Positions 37,723-45,746 of a stretch of 64,000 nucleotides of DNA are shown in pieces. The stretch is from NCBI RefSeq assembly GCF_036346595.1, contig NZ_CP107834.1:6634001-6698000 (forward strand), read 5' to 3'. Every line of letters starts with the position of its first letter. Positions within the stretch are counted from its first letter, which is position 1. This DNA is from Streptomyces sp. NBC_00525. GTDB taxonomy: Bacteria; Actinomycetota; Actinomycetes; Streptomycetales; Streptomycetaceae. The position numbers and the translations under genes are program-made. The notes beneath the pieces are model-generated. The model did no database searches, was not told where the DNA came from, and saw only the letters and a program-made list of their open reading frames with translations.

Positions 37723-38802
37723 ATGAACCACGAGGACCCCGTCCTGTCGCACACCGAAGGAAGCGTCCGCCACCTCACCCTCAACCGGCCCCGCGCCCTG
37801 AACGCGCTGAACCACGTCATGGTGCGGCTCATGGCCGATGCGCTCGACGCGGCGGAGCGGGACGAGGCCGTCGTCGCCGTGCTGCTCACCGGCGCGGGGG
37901 AGCGGGGCCTGTGCGCGGGCGGCGACATCCGCGCCGTCCGCGACGACGCCCTCGCCGGAGGCACCGCCTCACTGGACTTCTGGCGCGACGAATACCGGCT
38001 CAACGCCCGCATCGCCCGCTTCCCCAAGCCGTACGTCGCACTGATGGACGGCATCGTGATGGGCGGCGGCGTCGGGGTCTCCGCCCACGGCTCCGTCCGC
38101 ATCGTCACCGAGCGCTCCCGCATCGCCATGCCCGAGACCGGGATCGGCTTCGTCCCGGACGTCGGCGGAACGTATCTGCTGGCGACCGCGCCCGGTGAAC
38201 TCGGGACGCATCTGGCCCTCACCGGCGACCCGGTCGGCGCGGCCGACGCACTCCTGTGCGGCCTCGCCGACCACTTCGTGCCCGCCGAAGGGCTCACCGC
38301 CCTCGTGGCCGCCCTGGCGCAGTGCACGACCCCCGCGGAGATCACCGCCGCCGCGCGGCGGCACGCCCGCCCCGCGCCCGGCGGAGAACTCGCCGCGCAC
38401 CGCGACTGGATCGACTCCTGCTACGCGGCCGGCACCGTCGAGGAGATCGTCGACCGCCTCACCGGCCACGGCGACCCCGCAGCCAAGCAGGCCGCCGAGA
38501 CCATCCGGGCCAAGGCGCCCACCTCGCTCAAGGTCACGCTCGAAGCCGTGCGCCGGGCGCGCCGCCTCGGCGGCCTGGAAGCGGTCCTCGACCAGGAGTT
38601 CCGCGTCTCCACCGCCGCCTTCGCCGGCCCCGACCTGATCGAAGGCGTCCGCGCCCAGATCGTGGACAAGGACCGCGACCCCCGCTGGCACCCGGCGCGG
38701 CTCTCCGAGGTCACCGACGAGGACGTGGCACGCCACTTCGCCCCCCTCGGCGACCGGGAACTCGGCCTCGCACCGCTCCCCGGGGCGTCACCCGAGGGCT
38801 GA
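37723..38802 (+). CDS. 3-hydroxyisobutyryl-CoA hydrolase
   Basis: Protein of 359 aa. It has the crotonase oxyanion region GLCAGGDIRAVRDDA and MDGIVMGGGVGVSAHG, and the diagnostic MPETGIGFVPDVGGTYLLA with Glu and Asp of HIBYL-CoA hydrolases. The C-terminal HWHPARLSEVT-like end (RWHPARLSEVTDEDV) fits. It releases 3-hydroxyisobutyrate from its CoA ester in valine breakdown. GGAG near 37712 serves ATG 37723. No other valine-degradation gene is adjacent. Confidence 0.9.
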   Translation: MNHEDPVLSHTEGSVRHLTLNRPRALNALNHVMVRLMADALDAAERDEAVVAVLLTGAGERGLCAGGDIRAVRDDALAGGTASLDFWRDEYRLNARIARFPKPYVALMDGIVMGGGVGVSAHGSVRIVTERSRIAMPETGIGFVPDVGGTYLLATAPGELGTHLALTGDPVGAADALLCGLADHFVPAEGLTALVAALAQCTTPAEITAAARRHARPAPGGELAAHRDWIDSCYAAGTVEEIVDRLTGHGDPAAKQAAETIRAKAPTSLKVTLEAVRRARRLGGLEAVLDQEFRVSTAAFAGPDLIEGVRAQIVDKDRDPRWHPARLSEVTDEDVARHFAPLGDRELGLAPLPGASPEG

Positions 38803-38807
38803 ACTCC

Positions 38808-39035
38808 TCAGTGACCGCCGCCCGTCAGGCTCGGCCGCAGCGAGCTGACCAGTTCGAAGAACCGGGTCTCGTTGCCCGAGAGCCCCGCGCGCCGCAGCGC
38901 CCCGTCGGCCTCCTCCATCGGCGAGGTGAGCAACGGCAGATACAGCGGGGTGTCCGCCGGGTCGGACAGGGCCGCGCGGGTGGCCTCCAGTAAACGGACA
39001 TACGCCTGCGCCGCCGCGAGTTCGTCCTTGCGCAT
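38808..39035 (-). CDS. Small hypothetical protein
   Basis: Protein of 75 aa starting MRKDELAAAQAYVRLLEATRAAL, two helices with PLYLPLLTSPMEEADGALRRAGLSGNETRFF. GGAG precedes ATG 39035. It converges with the hydrolase gene, 5 nt away. Cytoplasmic, no motif recognised. Confidence 0.5.
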   Translation of the reverse strand: MRKDELAAAQAYVRLLEATRAALSDPADTPLYLPLLTSPMEEADGALRRAGLSGNETRFFELVSSLRPSLTGGGH

Positions 39036-39123
39036 ATCAGCATCTCCAGGTCAGAGGTGTCGTACCCACCAGCATCCCCCATGGGTCTGACAAGCGGCCG
39101 CCGGGTGGGGCGCGGCACGGCTT

Positions 39124-39615
39124 CTATCGGCCGTCCGGCGGACGCCCGCCCGCCGGCGGCTCGACCTCCAGGAACCGCCGGCCGCGCGGCCCCCGGTACA
39201 GCAGCGCGGTCCAGCCCAACTCCCGCAGCGCCCCGGCGCACCGGGGCAACTCGCGCTCCTCCTCGTACGCGGCCCCGCTGCCGGCCGGCCCCAGCCACTC
39301 CACCCGCACCGTGCCCGGCGCCGCCCCGGCCACCACCCGGTACCCCTTGCCCGTACGCCGTCCTGACGCGTCGACGGCCGAAGCGGGCAGCCCCGCGGAC
39401 TCGAGGGCCAGGGCCACGGCCCGTACCGGGCGGTGCAGTTCCCAGGGGGCGGGCACCGCTTCCGGATCGGGCCGGCCGCCGTTCGCCAGGCGCCTGATCT
39501 GCAGGAGTCCGGCCAGCGCCGACCGCACCGAAGCGGCACGATCCCGCGCCGGCCCACCGCCGGGCGGACCGTCCCCGGTGGCCGGTTCGAACCCGCCCGC
39601 CTCCTCGGCACCCAT
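39124..39615 (-). CDS. Hypothetical protein
   Basis: Protein of 163 aa from ATG 39615, chosen because GGAGGGG lies just upstream; an in-frame ATG at 39678 would add 21 residues. It has AASVRSALAGLLQIRRLANGG, PAPWELHRPVRAVALALESAGLPASAV and a strand region RVEWLGPAGSGAAYEEER. No membrane segment or known motif. It is divergent from the pentapeptide-repeat gene. Confidence 0.5.
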   Translation of the reverse strand: MGAEEAGGFEPATGDGPPGGGPARDRAASVRSALAGLLQIRRLANGGRPDPEAVPAPWELHRPVRAVALALESAGLPASAVDASGRRTGKGYRVVAGAAPGTVRVEWLGPAGSGAAYEEERELPRCAGALRELGWTALLYRGPRGRRFLEVEPPAGGRPPDGR

Positions 39616-39773
39616 CCGCAGCCCCTCCGTCCCGTCGCCCTGCCGTGTCGCTGCCAGTGTGCGCCGCCCCACCGACAACGGCCGTCCGCACCGAGGGCGC
39701 GAAGGTCCGGCGTGCCGAGCGGATAGGCTTCTGTGCCGCTCACGAACCCCGCGCCCCGGAGGACTTCCGCACC

Positions 39774-40592
39774 GTGCCCGACAACGACCGTGCCGCCCTC
39801 CGCGCCGACTGCGCCAACTGCTTCGCCCTGTGCTGCGTCGCGCTGACGCTGACGCGCTCCGCGGACTTCGCCGTCGACAAGGCGGCGGGTACGCCCTGCC
39901 GCAACCTCCGGGACGACTTCCGCTGCGGCATCCACGCCCGGCTGCGCACCGAGGGCTTCCCCGGCTGCACCGTCTACGACTGCTTCGGCGCCGGGCAGAA
40001 GGTGTCGGTGGAGATATTCGGCGGACGGGACTGTCGCGCCGCCCCGGAGACCGCCGGGCAGATGTACCAGGTCTTCCCCGTCGTCCGGCAACTCCACGAA
40101 CTGCTCTGGTATCTCACCGAGGCCGCCGGCCTGGCCCCGGCCCGCTCCCTGCGCGGCGCGATCCGCAGCGCCGTCGAGGCGACCGAGGCCCTGACCCGCC
40201 TGGACGCCCACGCCCTGGAGACCCTGGACGTGGCGGCGCACCGGGGCGAGGTCGCCGTGCTCCTGGGCCGGGTGAGCGAACTCGTCCGCGCCACGGCCCC
40301 CGGCCGCAGGAAGCGCGCCCACCGGGGCGGCGACCTGATGGGCGCCCGGCTCAGGAAGGCGGACCTGCGGGGTGCCGACCTGCGCGGCGCCTATCTCATC
40401 GCGGCCGACCTCGGCGGCGCCGACCTGCGCCTCGCGGACCTCATCGGCGCCGACTTCCGGGACGCGGACCTGTCGGGCGCCGACCTGACCGGGGCGCTCT
40501 TCCTGACCCAGGCCCAGGTGAACGCGGCGCGGGGGAGCGCCGCCACCCGGCTGCCCGCCGCGCTCGACCGCCCCGCGCACTGGGGCAGGTGA
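39774..40592 (+). CDS. Pentapeptide-repeat protein with Cys-rich N-terminus
   Basis: Protein of 272 aa from GTG 39774 (GGAGGA 39758-39763 upstream). Residues about 1-90 carry a Cys cluster: CANCFALCC, CRNLRDDFRCGIH and CTVYDCFGAGQK, with spacing that could bind metal. Residues about 180-245 form a right-handed beta-helix of pentapeptide repeats (A-D-L-R-G units: KADLRGADLRGAY, GADLRLADLIGADF, DADLSGADLTGA). Such helices mimic DNA or bind proteins; here it has about 10 repeats. A longer upstream in-frame ORF exists but its start lacks support. Confidence 0.75.
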   Translation: MPDNDRAALRADCANCFALCCVALTLTRSADFAVDKAAGTPCRNLRDDFRCGIHARLRTEGFPGCTVYDCFGAGQKVSVEIFGGRDCRAAPETAGQMYQVFPVVRQLHELLWYLTEAAGLAPARSLRGAIRSAVEATEALTRLDAHALETLDVAAHRGEVAVLLGRVSELVRATAPGRRKRAHRGGDLMGARLRKADLRGADLRGAYLIAADLGGADLRLADLIGADFRDADLSGADLTGALFLTQAQVNAARGSAATRLPAALDRPAHWGR

Positions 40593-40769
40593 CCCGTCGG
40601 GCAGCGCGTCGTCCACCGTCCCGCCCCCGAACCTTACCGGCAGGTCACATAGGATTCGGCGGCGGGGAGTGACGCATCCGGCAGCCGGGGAGAGAACGCC
40701 CCGCGGCCGTGGTTCGTTGCACAGACGTCGCATCCGGAACACGCCGACGACCGACCGAGGAGCCCGTAC

Positions 40770-42125
40770 ATGCCCAGCCGTACCGATCCCGCCCGCACCG
40801 AGCCCGGCAGCGCAGACCGCACCCGGCTCGTCGAACGGCTGATGGAGCGGTTCCCGCACGTCCCGCGCGAGGCCGTGATCAAGGAGGACCTGCTCCGCGG
40901 CGGCCTGGCCTTCGACGAGTCCGCGCTCAGCGACAACGAGGACGGCGACGTCAAGCCGAAGTCGTACTTCATCTTCTCCTTCGACCACGGCACCCTGCCC
41001 GAGCTGGGCGAGGCCGCGCTGCGCCGCCCGCCCGAGGAGATCGTGCTCACCGGCGGCCCGTACGAGCTGCGCCGCACCGTCGTCTCGGTGCGCGTGAACC
41101 CCGCGTCCCCGTACCGCGTCGCGGCGGGCGACGACGGAATGCTCGGGCTCTACCTCGACGGCCGCCGGATCTCCGACGTCGGCCTGCCGCCCATGCCGGA
41201 CTACTACCGGCACACCCTGGCCAACGGCAAGTCCGTGATGGAGGTCGCCCCGACCATCCAGTGGGGCTACCTCGTCTACCTCACCGTCTTCCGCGTCTGC
41301 CAGTACTTCGGCGCGAAGGAGGAGTGCCAGTACTGCGACATCAACCACAACTGGCGCCAGCACAAGGCGGCCGGCCGCCCGTACACCGGGGTCAAGCCCG
41401 TCGAGGAGGTGCTGGAGGCACTGGAGATCATCGACCGCTACGACACGGCGAAGAGCTCCACGGCGTACACCCTCACCGGCGGCGCCATCACGTCGCACAT
41501 CGGCGGCCGGGACGAGGCGGACTTCTACGGCCAGTACGCCAAGGCCATCGAGGAGCGTTTCCCCGACCGCTGGATCGGGAAGGTCGTCGCCCAGGCCCTG
41601 CCCAAGGCCGACGTCCAGCGGTTCCACGACTACGGCGTGAAGATCTACCACCCCAACTACGAGGTCTGGGACCGCCGACTGTTCGAGCTGTACTGCCCCG
41701 GCAAGGAGCGCTACGTCGGCCGGGACGAGTGGCACCGCCGCATCCTGGACTCCGCCGACGTCTTCGGCGCCCGCAACGTGATCCCCAACTTCGTGGCCGG
41801 CGTGGAGATGGCCGAGCCGTTCGGCTTCACCACGGTGAAGGAGGCCATCGACTCCACCACCGAGGGCCTGCGCTTCTTCATGTCGCACGGCATCACCCCG
41901 CGGTTCACCACCTGGTGCCCGGAGCCCACCACCCCGCTCGGCAGGACCAACCCCGACGGGGCGCCGCTGGAGTACCACATCCGGCTGCTGGAGTCCTACC
42001 GGGCCACGATGGAGGAGTTCGGGCTCAGCTCGCCCCCCGGCTACGGCCCGCCCGGCGCCGGGAACGCCGTGTTCTCCGTCAGCTCCTTCATGGACAGCCT
42101 GCCGGCCGCTCCCGAGGCCCAGTGA
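40770..42125 (+). CDS. Radical SAM protein with CX8CX2C cluster motif
   Basis: Protein of 451 aa. Cys177, Cys186 and Cys189 lie in CQYFGAKEECQYC, a three-Cys cluster motif with eight residues between the first two, instead of the usual three. The following text has LTGGAITSHIGG (the GGE-like SAM segment) and HPNYEVWDRRLFELYCPGK, a TIM-barrel pattern. The C-terminal GAGNAVFSVSSFMDSLP is conserved in style. No partner precursor peptide or other enzyme is adjacent, so the substrate is unknown. Start ATG 40770 with CGAGGAG just upstream. Confidence 0.8.
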   Translation: MPSRTDPARTEPGSADRTRLVERLMERFPHVPREAVIKEDLLRGGLAFDESALSDNEDGDVKPKSYFIFSFDHGTLPELGEAALRRPPEEIVLTGGPYELRRTVVSVRVNPASPYRVAAGDDGMLGLYLDGRRISDVGLPPMPDYYRHTLANGKSVMEVAPTIQWGYLVYLTVFRVCQYFGAKEECQYCDINHNWRQHKAAGRPYTGVKPVEEVLEALEIIDRYDTAKSSTAYTLTGGAITSHIGGRDEADFYGQYAKAIEERFPDRWIGKVVAQALPKADVQRFHDYGVKIYHPNYEVWDRRLFELYCPGKERYVGRDEWHRRILDSADVFGARNVIPNFVAGVEMAEPFGFTTVKEAIDSTTEGLRFFMSHGITPRFTTWCPEPTTPLGRTNPDGAPLEYHIRLLESYRATMEEFGLSSPPGYGPPGAGNAVFSVSSFMDSLPAAPEAQ

Positions 42126-42312
42126 GCGGTCGCGCCTCCTGAACGCGGCCCCGGACGTCCCCGACACCGCGAGGGCGCGTTCCGGCCTGCGCGTGTGTGC
42201 CGGAGCGCGCGCCCCGGCACACACGCGCATTCACACGTCCGGTGCGGGTGAGTGAAGGATTCGGCGGGAAGAAACGGAACAGAGCAACCCACTTGTGAAT
42301 GAGGCGGTGCCC

Positions 42313-42864
42313 ATGCTGCACGGTGTCGATGTGAGTTCCTATCAGTCCTCGTTCGACGCGGACGGACTCGACTTCGTCTTCATCAAGGCGACCGAGGGCC
42401 GTTCCTATGTCAATCCGCGCCTCACCGACCAGACGAAACGCGCCCGCGACGCCGACTGCGTCATCGGCTTCTATCACTTCCTGTGGCCCGGGAACATCGC
42501 GGCCCAGGCCGAGTACTTCCTGAGCAAGGCGCCCGAGAAGGCGGGCGACCTGCTCGCCGTGGACTGGGAACAGAACGGCGAGGGCACCCGCCCGAGCAAC
42601 GCCGAGAAGGACCGCTTCATCCGCGAGGTCAAGCGCCTGCGCCCGCACCACCGCGTCCTGCTCTACTGCAACCGCTACTTCTGGCTGCACCACGACACCA
42701 CGTCCTACGCCGGGGACGGGCTCTGGATCGCCGACTACGTCAAGGCCGGCCATCCGCGCATCAAGGCGTCCTGGCGCATCCACCAGTACACCGACCGGCC
42801 CCTCGACAAGGACGTCGCCCACTTCTCCTCGCGCGCCGCGATGCGCGCCTGGGCCCGGAAGTGA
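42313..42864 (+). CDS. GH25 lysozyme-like protein without signal peptide
   Basis: Protein of 183 aa. The fold is GH25: HGVDVSSYQ at the start, DFVFIKATEGRSYVNP, VIGFYHFLWPGNIAAQAEYFL with catalytic region, and LLAVDWEQNG. Asp in GVD and Asp-Glu in D-W-E are the expected catalytic residues. There is no secretion signal. ATG 42313 has GAGG at 42301; an in-frame GTG at 42295 adds six residues. It may be a phage-lysis relative or act after lysis. Confidence 0.85.
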   Translation: MLHGVDVSSYQSSFDADGLDFVFIKATEGRSYVNPRLTDQTKRARDADCVIGFYHFLWPGNIAAQAEYFLSKAPEKAGDLLAVDWEQNGEGTRPSNAEKDRFIREVKRLRPHHRVLLYCNRYFWLHHDTTSYAGDGLWIADYVKAGHPRIKASWRIHQYTDRPLDKDVAHFSSRAAMRAWARK

Positions 42865-42877
42865 CCGTGCGCACCGC

Positions 42878-43285
42878 TCAGTACGACTGCAACTCGACGA
42901 GGTTGCCCTCCGGGTCCCGTACATGGGCGGTGCGCAGTCCCGGCCCCCACTCCGGCCGGTCGCGGGCCGCGACCGTCAACTCGGCGCCATGGGCGAGGCA
43001 GAGCGCCAGCCCGGCGTCCACGTCGGCCACCCGGCAGACGAACATCGACCGGTCCTGCGCCGGCGGGGCCTCCACGGGCAGATCCGCCGTCCCGGCCACC
43101 TCCGCCATCGCACCCCGGTCGAACAGCACCAGCACCCCCTGACCGTCCACATCCCAGTGCGCGTACGGCCCCGTCGCGCTGCCACTGGCCCGTACGGCTC
43201 CGACGAGCGGCGGCAGCACGGCGTCGTAGAAGCGGAAGCAATCGGCGAACCGGCCGACCAGCAGGCGGGGATGCAGCGCGTCCAC
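42878..43285 (-). CDS. VOC-family protein (glyoxalase/bleomycin-resistance fold)
   Basis: Protein of 135 aa from GTG 43285, with AAAGGAG upstream. Repeated beta-alpha-beta-beta-beta halves: RLLVGRFADCFRFYDAVLPPLVG, DVDGQGVLVLFDR, ADVDAGLALCLAHGAEL and DPEGNLVELQSY with the final metal-ligand Glu. It is divergent from a MarR gene, with a nested palindrome between, so the pair likely responds to one compound. Possible antibiotic-binding or dioxygenase role. Confidence 0.85.
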   Translation of the reverse strand: MDALHPRLLVGRFADCFRFYDAVLPPLVGAVRASGSATGPYAHWDVDGQGVLVLFDRGAMAEVAGTADLPVEAPPAQDRSMFVCRVADVDAGLALCLAHGAELTVAARDRPEWGPGLRTAHVRDPEGNLVELQSY

Positions 43286-43298
43286 GGCGACTCCTTTA

Positions 43299-43331
43299 GT
43301 AGGTGTTCACCCATCATTGGGTTGGCCCTAC
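43299..43331. promoter_or_regulatory. Nested inverted repeat between VOC and MarR genes
   Basis: Inner ACCCA-tcat-TGGGT (43309-43322) lies inside outer arms GTAGG (43299-43303) and CCTAC (43327-43331). It fills the 55-nt gap between divergent starts at 43285 and 43341. It is the probable operator for the MarR protein. Confidence 0.65.
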
Positions 43332-43340
43332 GATATACCG

Positions 43341-43802
43341 ATGAACGAGACGCCGCCCAGCCTCCTGGGACTCACCACCTACCTCATGTCCAAGACCGGC
43401 AAGACGGCGCGCGGGCTGCTCGCGGACCGGCTGGCCGAACGCGGGCTGCGGCTCTGGCACATGGCGGTGCTCGCGGCCCTGCGCGACTTCGGCCCCCATG
43501 TGCAGCGGGAACTCGCCACCCGGCTGTCGATCGACCGCAGCGACGTCGTCAAGATCGTGGACGGGCTCGGCGGGGTCGACCTGGTGGAGCGGGCCCGCGA
43601 CACCACCGACCGGCGCCGGGTCACCGTCACCGTCACCCCGGCCGGCCGCGCCCTGCTGGAGAGCCTGGAGGCCGAGGCGCTGGCCGTGCAGGAGGAGGTG
43701 CTCGCCCCGCTGAACAGCCGTGAACGCGCCCAGCTCACCGCCCTGTTGCGCCGGGTGCACGACGCGGCGCAGGAGACCGGCCCGGCCGGGCCAGGTCGCT
43801 GA
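43341..43802 (+). CDS. MarR-family transcriptional regulator
   Basis: Protein of 153 aa. Winged helix at about 40-110: ALRDFGPHVQRELATRLSIDRSDVVKIVDGLGGVDLVERARDTTDRRRVTVTVT, with the D-R-R wing. Flanking helices give a dimer. It faces the VOC gene and shares a 55-nt promoter with a nested palindrome. It probably represses the pair. Confidence 0.88.
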   Translation: MNETPPSLLGLTTYLMSKTGKTARGLLADRLAERGLRLWHMAVLAALRDFGPHVQRELATRLSIDRSDVVKIVDGLGGVDLVERARDTTDRRRVTVTVTPAGRALLESLEAEALAVQEEVLAPLNSRERAQLTALLRRVHDAAQETGPAGPGR

Positions 43803-43819
43803 CGGATTCCGCGCGCCGG

Positions 43820-44107
43820 GTGCGGCAGACTTCTCCGGTGACCACACCCGCGGCGCAGCCGCCTCGTGACCGTGCGCTCGGGCGCGGTATCTCCACCCTC
43901 ATCCCGCAGGCCGCGCCCGCCACCCCCGCCGAGCGGGCGGCGGCCGTGCTCACGGCCATGCGGACCGTTCCGGTACGCGTCGGCGTGCTCCAGGCGGCCA
44001 TCGTCCTGCTGGAGGAACGGGTGCGCGCCACCGACGACGAAGCGGAACGCTCGGCCGCCGCGACCACCGTGGCCATGCTCCGCAGCGCCATCGGCCAGGC
44101 AGGCTGA
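43820..44107 (+). CDS. Small protein with ParB-like N-terminal box
   Basis: Protein of 95 aa from GTG 43820 (GTG 43838 possible). It contains LGRGISTLIP near the N-terminus, similar to the LGRGLxxLIP box by which ParB proteins stimulate ParA. The rest is one long helix pair (TPAERAAAVLTAMRTVPVRVGVLQAAIVLLEERV). There is no ParB DNA-binding domain. A ParA-binding or decoy peptide is conceivable but not shown. Confidence 0.55.
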   Translation: MRQTSPVTTPAAQPPRDRALGRGISTLIPQAAPATPAERAAAVLTAMRTVPVRVGVLQAAIVLLEERVRATDDEAERSAAATTVAMLRSAIGQAG

Positions 44108-44165
44108 CCGACTTCTGATCGCTTCTGTTGAATTCCCTTCGCCCCGCGCGCGGAAGTGAGTCATC

Positions 44166-45725
44166 ATGATCACCGCTTCCGCCTGGAAGCGGCGATCGAG
44201 AGGCAGTGGGAACGCGTTGACACAGAGCGGTGTGTACGGGACGACCGGCGGACGGGTACGCGGACGCGCTCCGGTCGACGGGGTCGTGGCCGTCCTCGGA
44301 ATCCCCTACGCCGAACCGCCGTTCGGCGAGAACCGGTTCCGCGCCCCCCGCCCCCGCACCCCGTGGCCGGGGGTACGCGACTGCACGGAGTTCGGCCCCG
44401 TCGCCCCGCAGTCCGCCGAACTGCCGGGCGCGCCCTGCTGGTCACCCGGCGACGAGGACGTCCTGACCCTCAACATCTGGGCCCCCGCCGACGCGTCCGG
44501 CCCGCTGCCCGTGCTCGTCTGGCTGCACGGCGGCGCCTACACCTTCGGGTCGAGCGCCCAGCCGGACTTCGACGGTACGGCGCTCGCCCGCACCGGCCTC
44601 GTGGTGGTCACCCTCAACTACCGCCTCGGCTTCGAGGGCTTCGGCCACGTCCCCGACGACGGGTCCGGCGCCTTCCCGCCCAACCGGGGTCTGCTCGACC
44701 AGATCGCCGCCCTGGAATGGGTCCGCGACAACATCGCCGCCTTCGGGGGAGCGCCGGACAACGTCACCGCGGCCGGGCAGTCGGCCGGAGCCGCGGCCGC
44801 CGTCTGCCTCATGGCGATGGACGCCGCCCGCGGCCTCTTCCACCGGGTGATCGCCCACAGCGCGGTCGGCCCCTGCTTCGCCCCCGAACTCGCCCGGCGG
44901 GTCACGGAGCGCGTGGCCGCCGCCGCGGCAGTGCCGGCCACCGCGGCAGCCCTGGCCGGCGCGGACCCGCAGGCGCTCGTCCGGGCCTCCGACGCCGTTG
45001 TCGAGGACTACCGACGCGACCCCGGTTCCGGCCCGCTGCACTGGGACCCGGTCATCTACGGACCGGTCGCCGACGGGCACGTCCTGCTCGACGAGCCGCT
45101 GAACCTGATCGCGGCCGGCGCCGCCCGCGACATCGGCCTGCTGGTCTGCCACACGACCGAGGAATACTGGCTGATGGACGCCGTGGGGGCCGCCGTCGAC
45201 GTCCCCACCGACGAGCGACTGCACCGCTTCGCCGCCGACTTCGGTCTCCCGGCCCCGCTCGTCGACGGATACCGCGCCCTCCTGCCCGGCGCCGGGCCGC
45301 ACGACCTCCATCTCGCCCTGTACGGGGACCTGCTCTTCGGCGAGTACAGCAGCCGGCTGGCCGCCGTCCACGAGGCGGCGGGCGGGCGCGTCTTCCTCTC
45401 CCGGTTCGACCGCAAGGATGGCGGGGTCCGCGCCTGGCACTGCGCCGACGTGCCGTTCGCCTTCGGCAACGAGGACGAGCGGTGCGTCCGGTTCCTGATC
45501 GGCGGCACGGAACCGGGGCCGGGCGACCGGGCCCTCGCACGACGGATGACCGCGGCCTGGGCCGGCTTCGCGACGAGCGGCGATCCGGGCTGGCGCCCCG
45601 GCACCGACGGCGACATCAAGGTGTGGGGGACACCCGACCGCGCGGCGGCCTCCGGGCACTGGCGGGACGGCGACGCGCTCCGCGCCCTGTGGGCCGCGTA
45701 CACGTACCGTCCCGCCCGGCCCTGA
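44166..45725 (+). CDS. Type-B carboxylesterase
   Basis: Protein of 519 aa. It has the family start region VYGTTGGRVRGRAPVDGVVAVLGIPYAEPPFGENRFRAP, the EDVLTLNIWAP motif, WLHGGAYTFGS (oxyanion hole) and GQSAGAAAAV with the nucleophile Ser. The catalytic His region AWHCADVPFAFGN is present. It hydrolyses carboxylic esters. No clear signal peptide, so it is probably cytoplasmic. The first 25 residues may be over-extended. Substrate unknown. Confidence 0.9.
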   Translation: MITASAWKRRSRGSGNALTQSGVYGTTGGRVRGRAPVDGVVAVLGIPYAEPPFGENRFRAPRPRTPWPGVRDCTEFGPVAPQSAELPGAPCWSPGDEDVLTLNIWAPADASGPLPVLVWLHGGAYTFGSSAQPDFDGTALARTGLVVVTLNYRLGFEGFGHVPDDGSGAFPPNRGLLDQIAALEWVRDNIAAFGGAPDNVTAAGQSAGAAAAVCLMAMDAARGLFHRVIAHSAVGPCFAPELARRVTERVAAAAAVPATAAALAGADPQALVRASDAVVEDYRRDPGSGPLHWDPVIYGPVADGHVLLDEPLNLIAAGAARDIGLLVCHTTEEYWLMDAVGAAVDVPTDERLHRFAADFGLPAPLVDGYRALLPGAGPHDLHLALYGDLLFGEYSSRLAAVHEAAGGRVFLSRFDRKDGGVRAWHCADVPFAFGNEDERCVRFLIGGTEPGPGDRALARRMTAAWAGFATSGDPGWRPGTDGDIKVWGTPDRAAASGHWRDGDALRALWAAYTYRPARP

Positions 45726-45746
45726 GCCGGCGGGAGTCGCGCGGGC

